From CAVZAB01 sp963773155 (GTDB lineage Bacteria > Pseudomonadota > Alphaproteobacteria > Rhizobiales > Beijerinckiaceae), in NCBI GenBank assembly GCA_963773155.1, contig CAVZAB010000019.1, positions 124,001 through 188,000 on the forward strand: 64,000 nucleotides of DNA, in the 5' to 3' direction. Positions 34,378-42,656 of this stretch are shown one piece after another. The notes beneath the pieces were generated by a model. It did not search any database and was not told the origin of the DNA. It was given only the letters and a program-made list of their open reading frames with translations. The position numbers were made by a program, and so were the translations under genes. Numbering within the stretch: position 1 is the stretch's first letter; every line of letters begins with the position of its first letter.

Positions 34378-34602
34378 ATGCGAAAAACAATGGTTGGACC
34401 AGTTCTAGCGGCTGGCCTGTTGGCGCTGGTGGTGAGCGGCTGCACGACCACCGAGAGAAATGTCGCGACCGGCGCGGGCGCCGGGGCGCTGGCGGGTGCG
34501 GCGATCGGGTCGTTCAGCGCCAATGCCGGATGGGGCGCGCTTGCCGGAGCCGGCGTCGGCGCCCTTGGCGGCTATCTGTATAGCCACCGCAACACCTATT
34601 GA
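34378..34602 (+). CDS. Glycine-zipper lipoprotein
   Basis: A 74-residue protein. A signal peptide with lipobox LVVSGC gives an acylated Cys. A glycine-zipper hairpin follows (GAGAGALAGAAIGSF, then WGALAGAGVGALGGYL), as in the YMGG/OsmB/17-kDa outer-membrane lipoprotein group. The ATG at 34378 is chosen for its GCAGGATGATC ribosome site; an ATG at 34372 is also in frame. Likely an outer-membrane or periplasmic stress lipoprotein, probably co-transcribed with the Rap1a-like gene. Confidence 0.8.
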   Translation: MRKTMVGPVLAAGLLALVVSGCTTTERNVATGAGAGALAGAAIGSFSANAGWGALAGAGVGALGGYLYSHRNTY

Positions 34603-34692
34603 CGGTAACCGTTAGTGGCGAGAGGGGCCGATCAGGTGGTGTTTGTGTGATCGTTAGGAGGGACTGATCGGCACCGCGCATGGGCGCGAGGG

Positions 34693-35727
34693 TCAGCGCG
34701 GCGTCGGCACTTCGGCGGCAATAAGGCCCTCGGCCTTCAGCTCGTCCCACAAGACAGACGGGATCTTCCTATCGATATCGGCGACATTTTCGGCGACCTC
34801 CTCAGGCTTGACGCCGCCGAGAACCAAGCTCACCACGGCCGGATGGGCAAGCGCAAAGTGCAGGGCGGCGCGACGCAGCGGCACGCCATGCGCGGCGCAA
34901 CGCCGGTCGATCGCCCGCACCCGCTCAAGAATCTTTGTCGGGGCCGGTCGATAATCGTAGCGGGCCCCCTCGATCGGCCCGGTCGCCAAAATGCCGGAAT
35001 TGAAGACACCGCCCAGCATGATGGCAATTTGCTTTGATTCGGCAAGCGGCAGGAAGGAAACAAGCGCTGGCTGCTCGAGGAGCGAGTAGCGCCCGGCCAG
35101 CAGCATGGTGTCGAAATCGCCGGCTTTGGCGAAGCGCTCGCACATGTCGGCCTCGTTGAGGCCGACGCCGATCGCCTTGACCGAACCTTCTCTGCGCAGC
35201 TGATCGAGGGCCCGATAGGCGCCATCCATGGCCTCCTTGAAGCGCTGGTCGAGATGGTCCGTGCCATGGGTCCAAACATCGACATCATGGATCAGCAGGA
35301 TATCAATATGGGCCAGTCCGGTCCGCAGCAGAGATTGCTCGACGCTGCGCATAGTGCCGTCGTATGAATAATCGAAGATCGAACGGTGCGGTATGCCGCC
35401 GGCAAAGCCTGGCGATACGACATCGGCCGAGATCGGCACCGCGCTGGAAAAGGGGTCCATTCGGCGGCCAACCTTGGTCGAAAAGACGAAACTGTCGCGC
35501 GGACGCTGGCGCAGGGCAGCGCCACAGCGCAATTCCGCGAGCCCGTTGCCATAATGGGGCGAGGAGTCGAACAAGGTGATGCCGGCCCGGTGGGCGGCGG
35601 CCATTGTTGCTTGCGCCACCTGTTCGTCGAGGCGCTCATAGAGGTCGCCGAGCGGCGCCGAGCCGAAGCCGATTTGGCTCACCTTCATCGGTTGGCCGGA
35701 ACGCAGTCGGAACTCGCGGTATTTCAT
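34693..35727 (-). CDS. Aldo/keto reductase (D-threo-aldose/pyridoxal dehydrogenase-like)
   Basis: A 344-residue aldo/keto reductase of the group that includes D-threo-aldose 1-dehydrogenase and pyridoxal 4-dehydrogenase. Markers are VSQIGFGSAPLGDLYERL, ITLFDSSPHYGNGLAE (catalytic Asp/Tyr) and FVFSTKVGR (Lys). DILLIHDVDVWTHG (His) and AIGVGLNEADMCERFAKAGD complete the set. The ATG at 35727 (MKYREFRLRSG) starts the first strand; upstream in-frame starts are unsupported. It lies downstream of a usg gene on the same strand. The physiological substrate is uncertain. Confidence 0.85.
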   Translation of the reverse strand: MKYREFRLRSGQPMKVSQIGFGSAPLGDLYERLDEQVAQATMAAAHRAGITLFDSSPHYGNGLAELRCGAALRQRPRDSFVFSTKVGRRMDPFSSAVPISADVVSPGFAGGIPHRSIFDYSYDGTMRSVEQSLLRTGLAHIDILLIHDVDVWTHGTDHLDQRFKEAMDGAYRALDQLRREGSVKAIGVGLNEADMCERFAKAGDFDTMLLAGRYSLLEQPALVSFLPLAESKQIAIMLGGVFNSGILATGPIEGARYDYRPAPTKILERVRAIDRRCAAHGVPLRRAALHFALAHPAVVSLVLGGVKPEEVAENVADIDRKIPSVLWDELKAEGLIAAEVPTPR

Positions 35728-35776
35728 GGCCAATCCTCTCCCGAGCGGTGCGGCTGTTTCGATCTGGCCGGACAGG

Positions 35777-36046
35777 TCAATGCAGGTTGAATTGCCCGTC
35801 GATCGTCTTGATCCGGGTCGGCGCGACGAGGCGCGAATGGGCAACTACCACCGAATGCAGCGCCCCTTCGAGCTGGTGCGACCAGAATTCGAGAAACTTA
35901 GTCAGTTCCGGAAAATCCGGCTGCAGATCATAGTCCTGCCAGATAAAGGTCTGCAATATCGACGGGTGATCGGGCAGGCGGTAGAGAATATTCGCCGTGG
36001 TCAGACCGTAACCCTGCAATTGCCGCCGCAATTCGTAAGACGCCAT
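35777..36046 (-). CDS. Usg family protein
   Basis: An 89-residue protein of the Usg family found in alphaproteobacteria. The characteristic sequence is YGLTTANILYRLPDHPSILQ, then FIWQDYDLQPDFPELTKFLE and FWSHQLEGALHSVVVAHS. No function is known beyond a historical link to trp gene neighbourhoods. The ATG at 36046 follows a clear AAGGAGG ribosome site. It lies between the aldo/keto reductase and the aco operon, all on the minus strand. Confidence 0.88.
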   Translation of the reverse strand: MASYELRRQLQGYGLTTANILYRLPDHPSILQTFIWQDYDLQPDFPELTKFLEFWSHQLEGALHSVVVAHSRLVAPTRIKTIDGQFNLH

Positions 36047-36162
36047 GGATCGCCTCCTTGCCGAGAATCACGACAAATCTAGCGCGGGGGCCGGCAGAAA
36101 CAAATGGTTCATTGGAAATCTCTTATTGCGCTCAAATGATTAGCAGCAAAGGCACTCGGCTG

Positions 36163-37281
36163 CTACCGGGTGTGGGCCGCAAACTGGCGGAGCGCGGCAG
36201 TGACTTCGGCGGCCTTTTCCATGTGCGCAATATGGCCAGCCGCGGCAATGCGCTGAATCTCGAAACTCCTTGGCAGGCCTTCCGATTGGCCGACCGGCAG
36301 GACCTGATCCGCTTCGCCCCAGATTACCTGCACCGGCATCGGCAGTTCGCTGAGCCGATCCCGGAGCTGGATGGCCTGACGGCCGTCGGCGACCAGGTGA
36401 CCGGCGATCCGGCGCAGCGCCTCGGCGGCGCCGTCGAGCCGTTTGAATTTCAGCACATCCTCGACCATGTCGGAGGTTATCAGCGCCGGGTTAGCGACCA
36501 GCATTTCCAGGATCGGACGCAATTTGCGGGCCCGTGTTTCCGCGACCAGGCCCTCGATGAATGTGGTCGAGATCTGCTCGCCGAAGCCGGCCGGCGCAAT
36601 CAGCGTCAAGGCGCTGACGCGTTCGGGCTGATCGAGGCCGATGCGGGTTGCGATGGCGCCGCCAAGCGAATGCCCAATCAGATGTGCCCGCTGGAGGTCG
36701 AGCGCATCGAGCATGGCGCGGGTGATGGTGCTCAGATCCTCGAGCCGGCCCAAGCCGACATCTTTCGAAGCGGCGCCGTGGCCGGCAAGATCGATCGCAA
36801 TGACGCTGCGATCCTCGGCGAGCGCGGCATGGTTGAACATCCAGCCGCTGAGATCGGCGCCGAAGCCGTGGATCAGGACGATCGGCGGCCCGGCATCGCT
36901 GCCCAGCCGCAAATAGCGCAAGCGCCGGTTCGCGACCTCGACAAATTGCGGCTCCGGCGGTTTTTCCGCACTGGCTGTCTCGGTCTTGAAATTGGCCAGG
37001 AAATCGGCAACGAAATTGTCGATCTCTTCTTCCGGCGTTGCTTGATCCGCGACCACGGCCAAGAGGGCCCCGACCGGCAGGCTTTCGCCTTCCCGGGCTA
37101 TCCGCTTGCGGAGAATCCCCTCGACCGGGCTCTCGTAGACATTGGCGATCTTGGTGGTTTCAATATCGGCAATTTCCTGGCCGGCGCGGATCGCGCTGCC
37201 TTCGGCAACCGACCATTTGGCCAGGGTCCCCTCCTGCATGGCGAGACCCCATTTCGGCATTGTGATCGGCTGCACAGGCAT
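36163..37281 (-). CDS. acoC: Acetoin dehydrogenase E2 (lipoyl-alpha/beta hydrolase)
   Basis: A 372-residue dihydrolipoamide acetyltransferase of the acetoin dehydrogenase complex. The biotinyl/lipoyl domain occupies residues 1-80, with the lipoylated Lys in DIETTKIANVYES. After a linker comes an alpha/beta-hydrolase fold instead of the usual catalytic CoA-acyltransferase domain: IVLIHGFGADLSGW, nucleophile elbow LIGHSLGGAIA, and terminal His in AAGHIAHMEKA. This combination is diagnostic of AcoC. It ends the operon acoA-acoB-acoC. No dihydrolipoamide dehydrogenase gene follows. Confidence 0.9.
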   Translation of the reverse strand: MPVQPITMPKWGLAMQEGTLAKWSVAEGSAIRAGQEIADIETTKIANVYESPVEGILRKRIAREGESLPVGALLAVVADQATPEEEIDNFVADFLANFKTETASAEKPPEPQFVEVANRRLRYLRLGSDAGPPIVLIHGFGADLSGWMFNHAALAEDRSVIAIDLAGHGAASKDVGLGRLEDLSTITRAMLDALDLQRAHLIGHSLGGAIATRIGLDQPERVSALTLIAPAGFGEQISTTFIEGLVAETRARKLRPILEMLVANPALITSDMVEDVLKFKRLDGAAEALRRIAGHLVADGRQAIQLRDRLSELPMPVQVIWGEADQVLPVGQSEGLPRSFEIQRIAAAGHIAHMEKAAEVTAALRQFAAHTR

Positions 37282-37305
37282 TCGCGGTCTCTCCTTGTCG
37301 CTCGA

Positions 37306-38334
37306 TTACTCGGCCGCCCGACGAGATTTTGGATTCATGACATCGTGGATCGCAGCCTCGATCTTGGCGACGCTGGGAATATAGAGATCCTCGAGCGCCG
37401 GCGAAAACGGCACCGGCGCATGCGGGGCCGTGACCATCCGGATCGGCGCCTTGAGATGGCCAAACGACCGCTCGGCGACGAGCGCCGAAATGTCGGTTGC
37501 CATCGAGCAACGCGGATGGGCTTCATCGACGACGACGAGCCGACCAGTCTCCTCGACGGTCTCGAGGATCGTATCGGTATCGAGTGGCGAGGTCGTGCGC
37601 GGGTCGACAACGGTGCAACTGATCCCCTTTTTGCTGAGATTGTCGGCCGCCTCATTGGCGAAATTCACCATGCGGCCGAAGGCGACAATGGTGACATCGG
37701 TGCCCTCACGGCTGACATTGGCCTGGCCGAAGGGGATAGCATAGGCCTCGTCGGGAACTTCGCCCTCGAGGTCGTATAAGGCCTTGTGCTCGAAGAAAAT
37801 GACCGGATCATCGTCGCGGATCGCCTGGATCAGCAGGCCCTTGGCCTCATAGGGATTGGAGGGCAGTGCCACTTTCAAACCGGGGATATGGGTGAACAGC
37901 GGATACAGGCATTGCGAATGCTGTGAGGCGGCGCGGAAGCCGGCGCCGTACATCGTCCGGATGACCAGCGGCGTCACCGCTTTGCCGCCGAACATGTAGC
38001 GAAATTTCGCGGCCTGGTTGAAAATCTGGTCGAAACAAACACCCATGAAGTCGACGAACATCAATTCGGCGACCGGCCTCAGCCCGGTCGCCGCGGCACC
38101 GACGGCGGCGCCGATGAAGGCCGATTCGGAAATCGGCGTATCGAGGATTCGCTCGCGCGAAAATTGCGGCAGAATGCCCTTGGTGACGCCGAGCGGCCCG
38201 CCCCAGGCGTCCTGTTCGCCCGGCGCGCCGAGCCCGCCGGCGACATCCTCGCCAATGATGATGACCCGCGAATCGCGCTGCATTTCCTGGCGCAGGGCTT
38301 CATTAATGGCCTGCCGATAGCTCTTCTTCGCCAT
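37306..38334 (-). CDS. acoB: Acetoin dehydrogenase E1 beta subunit
   Basis: A 342-residue thiamine-diphosphate-dependent transketolase-like beta subunit. Motifs are INEALRQEMQRDSRVIIIGED, the conserved ERILDTPISESAFIGAAVGA, MFVDFMGVCFDQIFNQAAKF, and the C-terminal transketolase domain (GRLVVVDEAHPRCSMATDI). Together with AcoA it decarboxylates or cleaves acetoin, passing the acetyl group to the AcoC lipoyl arm. It lies 11 bases after acoA and 24 bases before acoC. Confidence 0.9.
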   Translation of the reverse strand: MAKKSYRQAINEALRQEMQRDSRVIIIGEDVAGGLGAPGEQDAWGGPLGVTKGILPQFSRERILDTPISESAFIGAAVGAAATGLRPVAELMFVDFMGVCFDQIFNQAAKFRYMFGGKAVTPLVIRTMYGAGFRAASQHSQCLYPLFTHIPGLKVALPSNPYEAKGLLIQAIRDDDPVIFFEHKALYDLEGEVPDEAYAIPFGQANVSREGTDVTIVAFGRMVNFANEAADNLSKKGISCTVVDPRTTSPLDTDTILETVEETGRLVVVDEAHPRCSMATDISALVAERSFGHLKAPIRMVTAPHAPVPFSPALEDLYIPSVAKIEAAIHDVMNPKSRRAAE

Positions 38335-38345
38335 TTTCGTGCCCC

Positions 38346-39324
38346 TTAATACTTATTGTAGACATCGGTGAGTAGATCGGCCTCGGTTGGCATCGGCGCG
38401 GCTTTCGCAGTAGCCACCGATTTGGCAATCCGGGCCTTAACCTCCGCATCGATCGCATCGAGTTCGGCCGCCTGCAGCAAGGCCGAGCCGATGACGCGAT
38501 GCCGAAACAGATTGAGCGGATCGTGCTCGGCGCGCAGCTTGGCGATCTCGCCATCAGCGCGATAGGTCATCGCATCGCCTTCGAAATGGCCGTAATAGCG
38601 GGTCAAACGATGGTGCAGCAGGGTTGGGCCGCCGCCATTGCGGGCCCGCTCGATCGCTTCCGCCGCCGCCTCATATACCGCAAAGAAGTCGAAACCGTCG
38701 ACTTCTCTGGATGGAATTCCGAAGCCCGCGGCGCGGCCGCTCTGGCTGCCGCCGACCGACCATTTGCTGGCGGTCGATTTCGGCATAGCCATTGTCCTCG
38801 ACGATGAAAATCGCCGGTAAGTTCCAGACTTTGGCCAGATTGTAGCTTTCGAGCGTCGTGCCCTGATTGGAGCCGCCGTCGCCGACGAAAGCCACGGCGA
38901 CGCCGCCGGTTTTCAACGTCTTGGCCGTCAGCGCCGCGCCGCAAATCAACGGCGGACCGCCGCCAACAATGCCGTTGGCGCCGAGCATGCCCTTCGACAG
39001 ATCGGCAATATGCATCGAGCCGCCCTTGCCGCCGCACAGGCCGGCCTTGCGGCCGAAGATCTCGTGCATCATGCCGTCAACGTCACAATTCTTGGCAATG
39101 CAATGGCCGTGGCCGCGATGGGTCGAGGCAATCGCGTCCCGTGCGTCGAGATGCATGCAAACGCCGACGCCCGAAGCTTCTTCACCGGCATAGAGATGGA
39201 CGAAGCCGGGAATACCGCCGGCCGAGAACTCCTCATGGACCGCATCCTCGAAATCGCGAATGAGTTGCATTTGCTTGTAGGCCGCAACAAGCCTTTCGCG
39301 CGAGAGCTGGAGCCCGCTCGACAT
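38346..39324 (-). CDS. acoA: Acetoin dehydrogenase E1 alpha subunit, single-base frameshift
   Basis: TPP-dependent E1 alpha chain. The start ATG at 39324 has a perfect GGGAGGTCATC ribosome site, and family motifs begin at once (LVAAYKQMQLIRDFEDAVHE). The TPP-binding motif GDGGSNQGTTLESYNLAKVW is intact. At 38778-38780 the minus-strand reading GCC-GAA-ATC loses sense. Dropping one A of the AAA run joins EDNGYAE to STASKWSVGGSQSGRAAGFG, the expected continuation, which runs to the stop at 38346 (ending LLTDVYNKY). The span is 979 bases, one above a multiple of three. Restored length is about 325 residues, normal for AcoA. As written, the gene would give a truncated, inactive protein. Confidence 0.88.
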
Positions 39325-39506
39325 GATGACCTCCCTCAATCCAAGTCCCGTTCTTAATGACGGATATTGCCAATCCGCGCCGGCTGGCGCCAATCTTATT
39401 GGGCTAGCATGCCATCTCGAATTCGGCTCGTCCAGCGCCAATAAGGCCCGACCGCTGCGCCGGCTTAGCGCCAGGCACGGTCGTGCGGCTGACGCAATCA
39501 GGCGGT

Positions 39507-39695
39507 TCAAAACATGGTGCCACGATCGTGCTGGCGCGGAGCAGCAGGTTGGCTTCGACTGGAGGTTCGGAAGAGGTTTGCCGCGCGCCGCATGACAAAC
39601 CGACACCCTGTGGCTCGCTGTTGTTCGATGATCGTGTCTGCGACCACATCGCGGGCTTCGAGCGGCATGACAAGGACGCCTTCCGCATTCATCAT
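39507..39695 (-). CDS. Possible small hypothetical protein, 62 residues
   Basis: An open frame inside the 435-base gap between acoA and the dedA-like gene. It starts at tandem ATGs preceded by a good GTCAGGAG sequence. The first half (EGVLVMPLEARDVVADTIIE, then QQRATGCRFVMRRAANLF) is protein-like and the tail is basic and low complexity. No family recognised; it could be chance. The rest of the gap (39325-39506 and 39696-39759) shows nothing identifiable. Confidence 0.25.
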   Translation of the reverse strand: MMNAEGVLVMPLEARDVVADTIIEQQRATGCRFVMRRAANLFRTSSRSQPAAPRQHDRGTMF

Positions 39696-39759
39696 CTCCT
39701 GACCCATGGGAGGTCCTGCCATGGCACCGCCGGCGGATGGCAATAATCGGTACGCTCGT

Positions 39760-40422
39760 TCACGTCGTGCTTTGGCGGCGCCGCGCTGTCGTGGGGGTGC
39801 GCAGCGGGCCCGGAAATGCCAGTTCGGCCTCGGCCAGAAGGCGTTCGCGTTGTCGTCTGAGCAGAAGGGCGGCCAGACCGAGGCAGAGTGCGGCAAGACC
39901 GAGCATGGCGGCGCCGAACAGGCCGGACAGGCGATGGACTTCCTCGCCGAGCAGGAAGGCGGAAAAGCCGAACAGGCAGGCCCAGACGAAGCCGCCCGCG
40001 GCATTGAACAGCAGGAAATGCGGCCAGGCATAATGATTGGCGCCGGCGAGAATTGCGGCAAAGGCCCGCAGGACTGCAACGAAGCGCCCGAAGAAGACGA
40101 TCACGCCGCCGTAACGAAAATAAATATATTGGCCGAGCTTGAGGTTGGCCTCGTCGAAATGTCGTTGCAACAGGCCAAAGCCCCAGCGCCGTCCGGCCCA
40201 ATAGCCGATATTGTCGCCGATCATGGCGGCGAAGGCGGCGGCGGCAACGACCAGGAAAATGTTCAGTTGATGTCCGGTGCCAGCATAAATGGCGGCGGTG
40301 ACGAGGGCGGTTTCGCCGGGCAGTGGAATGCCGGAACTCTCGAGCATGACGATGATGAAGACGGCATAATAGCCATAGGCTGCAATCAGCTCGGTTAGCG
40401 AAGAAAGGCCCAGCGACGGCAT
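39760..40422 (-). CDS. DedA-family membrane protein
   Basis: A 220-residue integral membrane protein of the DedA/SNARE-associated family, whose members flip undecaprenyl phosphate or phosphatidylethanolamine. Markers are FIIVMLESSGIPLPGETALV, GDNIGYWAGRRWGFGLL, and FGRFVAVLRAFAAILAGANH with the conserved Arg and Gly. Four to five hydrophobic helices and a basic C-terminal tail are present. The ATG at 40422 has GAAGGGAG upstream. It is divergent from the ChaA gene. Confidence 0.88.
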   Translation of the reverse strand: MPSLGLSSLTELIAAYGYYAVFIIVMLESSGIPLPGETALVTAAIYAGTGHQLNIFLVVAAAAFAAMIGDNIGYWAGRRWGFGLLQRHFDEANLKLGQYIYFRYGGVIVFFGRFVAVLRAFAAILAGANHYAWPHFLLFNAAGGFVWACLFGFSAFLLGEEVHRLSGLFGAAMLGLAALCLGLAALLLRRQRERLLAEAELAFPGPLRTPTTARRRQSTT

Positions 40423-40557
40423 CTTGAACTCCCTTCGATTCGGCCTGCGCCGGCGGGCAATGCGCGACGCCAGGACCGCGGGCCATGCCTGCCGACATCC
40501 CGTGAGCCGCCTTCACGGCCGGTTGTAGACAGAGCCGGCCTTCGCGGCTAGGAGGAA

Positions 40558-41685
40558 ATGGAGAAGACGCAGGGAGGCATCGTGGGTCACAGGTGGCGTT
40601 TTTTACTATTCCCGATTCTTGCCGCTCTCATGGTGGTCCTCTCGAAGCTGACCGGTATCGGCGAGAGAATGGGCGACTCCGCCGCCTCGATTTTGTTTTT
40701 CGTGGTGATGATGCCGGTTCTGATCGGGACAATTTTTACCGCGGTCGAAGAGGCCGAAATCATTGCTCAGCGGACCGGCGAACCCTATGGCACGCTGATC
40801 CTGACATTGGCGGTAACAATCATTGAAGTGGCGCTGATTGCCTCGTCGATGTTGGCGAGCAAGGGCGGGACGTCGCTGGCCCGCGACACGGTCTTCGCGG
40901 TCATTATGATCGTCTGCAACGGCCTTGTCGGTGTCTGCATTCTATTGGGCGGCCTGCGCTACCGCGAGCAGAGCTTCCAGGTGACCGGGGCCACGGCCTA
41001 TCTGATTGTTCTTGCGATGCTGGCGACTCTGACTTTGATCCTGCCGAATTTCACGACATCGGTCCCAGGCCCATTCTTTAACGTCGGCCAGGCCTTGTTC
41101 GTCTGTGTCACAACTCTTTCGCTCTATGCCATGTTTCTCTATATCCAGGCCGTGCGACACCAGGAATATTTCCTGCAGGATCATTTCTTCACACAATCGG
41201 AAACGGTCGCCCGCCCTTCGCCGCATGGTGCGACACCGCTGGTGGCGCATGCCCTGTTGCTACTGGTCTCGCTTGTTGCGGTTATTCTTTTGTCGAAGTC
41301 TTTCAATATTGTCGTTGTTGCCGCCCTCGGAAGGCTTGGTGCACCGGCCCCAATCGGCGGCATTATTGTTGCGCTCCTCGTTCTGATGCCGGAAAGCCTG
41401 GCCGCCATCCGCGCCGCTTTGCGCAACGAATTGCAAAGAAGCGTCAATCTCGCGCTGGGCTCGTCGCTGGCAACCATCGGCCTGACGATACCGGCGGTGA
41501 CGCTGGTGAGCCTCGCCATGCAAACGCAGCTGACGCTCGGATTGCGCCCCGAGGATATGGTGTTGCTGATGCTGACGCTGTTCGTCAGTGTTTTGACCTT
41601 CGGCTCGGGTCAGACCAACATCCTGTCGGGCTTCGTGCACCTGATGATTTTCGCAACCTTTCTGTTCTTGAGTTTTGTCCCCTGA
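40558..41685 (+). CDS. ChaA-type Ca2+(Na+,K+)/H+ antiporter
   Basis: A 375-residue membrane protein with about eleven hydrophobic segments. It has the two acidic CaCA alpha-repeat motifs, GEPYGTLILTLAVTIIEVAL and, in the second half, MPESLAAIRAALRNELQRSV-NLALGSSLATIGLTIPAV. Length and motifs match the bacterial ChaA group, which exports calcium, sodium or potassium in exchange for protons. The start ATG at 40558 follows GGAGGAA. It stands as a single gene. Confidence 0.88.
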   Translation: MEKTQGGIVGHRWRFLLFPILAALMVVLSKLTGIGERMGDSAASILFFVVMMPVLIGTIFTAVEEAEIIAQRTGEPYGTLILTLAVTIIEVALIASSMLASKGGTSLARDTVFAVIMIVCNGLVGVCILLGGLRYREQSFQVTGATAYLIVLAMLATLTLILPNFTTSVPGPFFNVGQALFVCVTTLSLYAMFLYIQAVRHQEYFLQDHFFTQSETVARPSPHGATPLVAHALLLLVSLVAVILLSKSFNIVVVAALGRLGAPAPIGGIIVALLVLMPESLAAIRAALRNELQRSVNLALGSSLATIGLTIPAVTLVSLAMQTQLTLGLRPEDMVLLMLTLFVSVLTFGSGQTNILSGFVHLMIFATFLFLSFVP

Positions 41686-41817
41686 GCGAGGCCGCGCCGG
41701 CCGGCCTGCGGCCCTGACGGGGCGCGATCGGGGCGCCCGATTGCCCGGTCTTGCGCAATCGGCCTATGATCGCGGCACTTCACCTGATTCTTCCCCCTCC
41801 CCCCGGCGAGCGACAAT

Positions 41818-42648
41818 ATGCGGATGACAGTTTGTGCGATGCTTTGGGCCGGCCTGGCCATTTGCTCGGCCGGCAGCCTCGCCGCGGGGCCTGCCGCGGC
41901 GGCTTGCCAGGAAGGCAGTTTCGATGTCTTTCTTGACGGGATCCGCAAGGAAGCGGCCGCCGCCGGAATCTCGCAGCGGACGATCAATGCGGCCCTGAAC
42001 GGGCTCACCCCCGATAAAAGCGTGATTTCCCATGATCGCGGTCAGGGAGTCTTCCGGCAGAGCTTCGAACAATTCTCGGGACGGATGGTCAATTCGTTCC
42101 GCTTGAACAGGGGATCCAGCCTGATCCGCCAGCACGCGGCGACATTAGCGCGGATCGAAAAGCAATACGGCGTTCCGGGTCCGGTTCTGGTTGCGATCTG
42201 GGGACTTGAAACCGATTTCGGTTCCTACCTCGGTTCTTTCCCTACTATCCGCTCGCTCGCCACCCTCGCCTATGATTGCCGGCGCTCCGACATGTTCCGC
42301 GCCGAACTGATCGACGCGCTAGGATTGGTCGATCGCGGCGATCTCAGCCCCGGCGAGATGCACGGCGCCTGGGCCGGCGAACTCGGTCAGACGCAGTTCA
42401 TGCCGTCGTCCTATCTGAAATACGCTGTCGATTTCGACGGCAATGGTCGCCGCGATCTCCTCCATTCGGTGCCCGACGTGCTTGCCTCGACCGCCAATTA
42501 TCTGAATGCCTATGGCTGGCAGAGCGGCGGCGGTTGGTCGCCCGGCTCGGCCAATTTTAACGTCCTGCTGCAATGGAACAAGTCGCAGGTCTATTCCAAG
42601 ACAATCGCGTATTTTGCGACAAGGCTTGACGAAATGAGCCGCAAATAA
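41818..42648 (+). CDS. Lytic murein transglycosylase (MltB-like)
   Basis: A 276-residue periplasmic enzyme with a signal peptide (about residues 1-29, ending AAAACQ). The SLT_2/MltB domain has the catalytic Glu in LVAIWGLETDFGSYLG. The supporting motif is GAWAGELGQTQFMPSSYLKY, followed by DFDGNGRRDLLHSVPDVLAS. It cleaves the MurNAc-GlcNAc bond to form 1,6-anhydro ends. No peptidoglycan-binding domain follows, unlike its convergent paralogue eight bases away. Confidence 0.9.
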   Translation: MRMTVCAMLWAGLAICSAGSLAAGPAAAACQEGSFDVFLDGIRKEAAAAGISQRTINAALNGLTPDKSVISHDRGQGVFRQSFEQFSGRMVNSFRLNRGSSLIRQHAATLARIEKQYGVPGPVLVAIWGLETDFGSYLGSFPTIRSLATLAYDCRRSDMFRAELIDALGLVDRGDLSPGEMHGAWAGELGQTQFMPSSYLKYAVDFDGNGRRDLLHSVPDVLASTANYLNAYGWQSGGGWSPGSANFNVLLQWNKSQVYSKTIAYFATRLDEMSRK

Positions 42649-42656
42649 GGCCTGGT

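Noticed and set aside
36058..37779. Very long open frame on the plus strand (573 codons)
   Set aside because: It lies exactly opposite acoC and acoB, is low in sense motifs and is a high-GC mirror of those genes.
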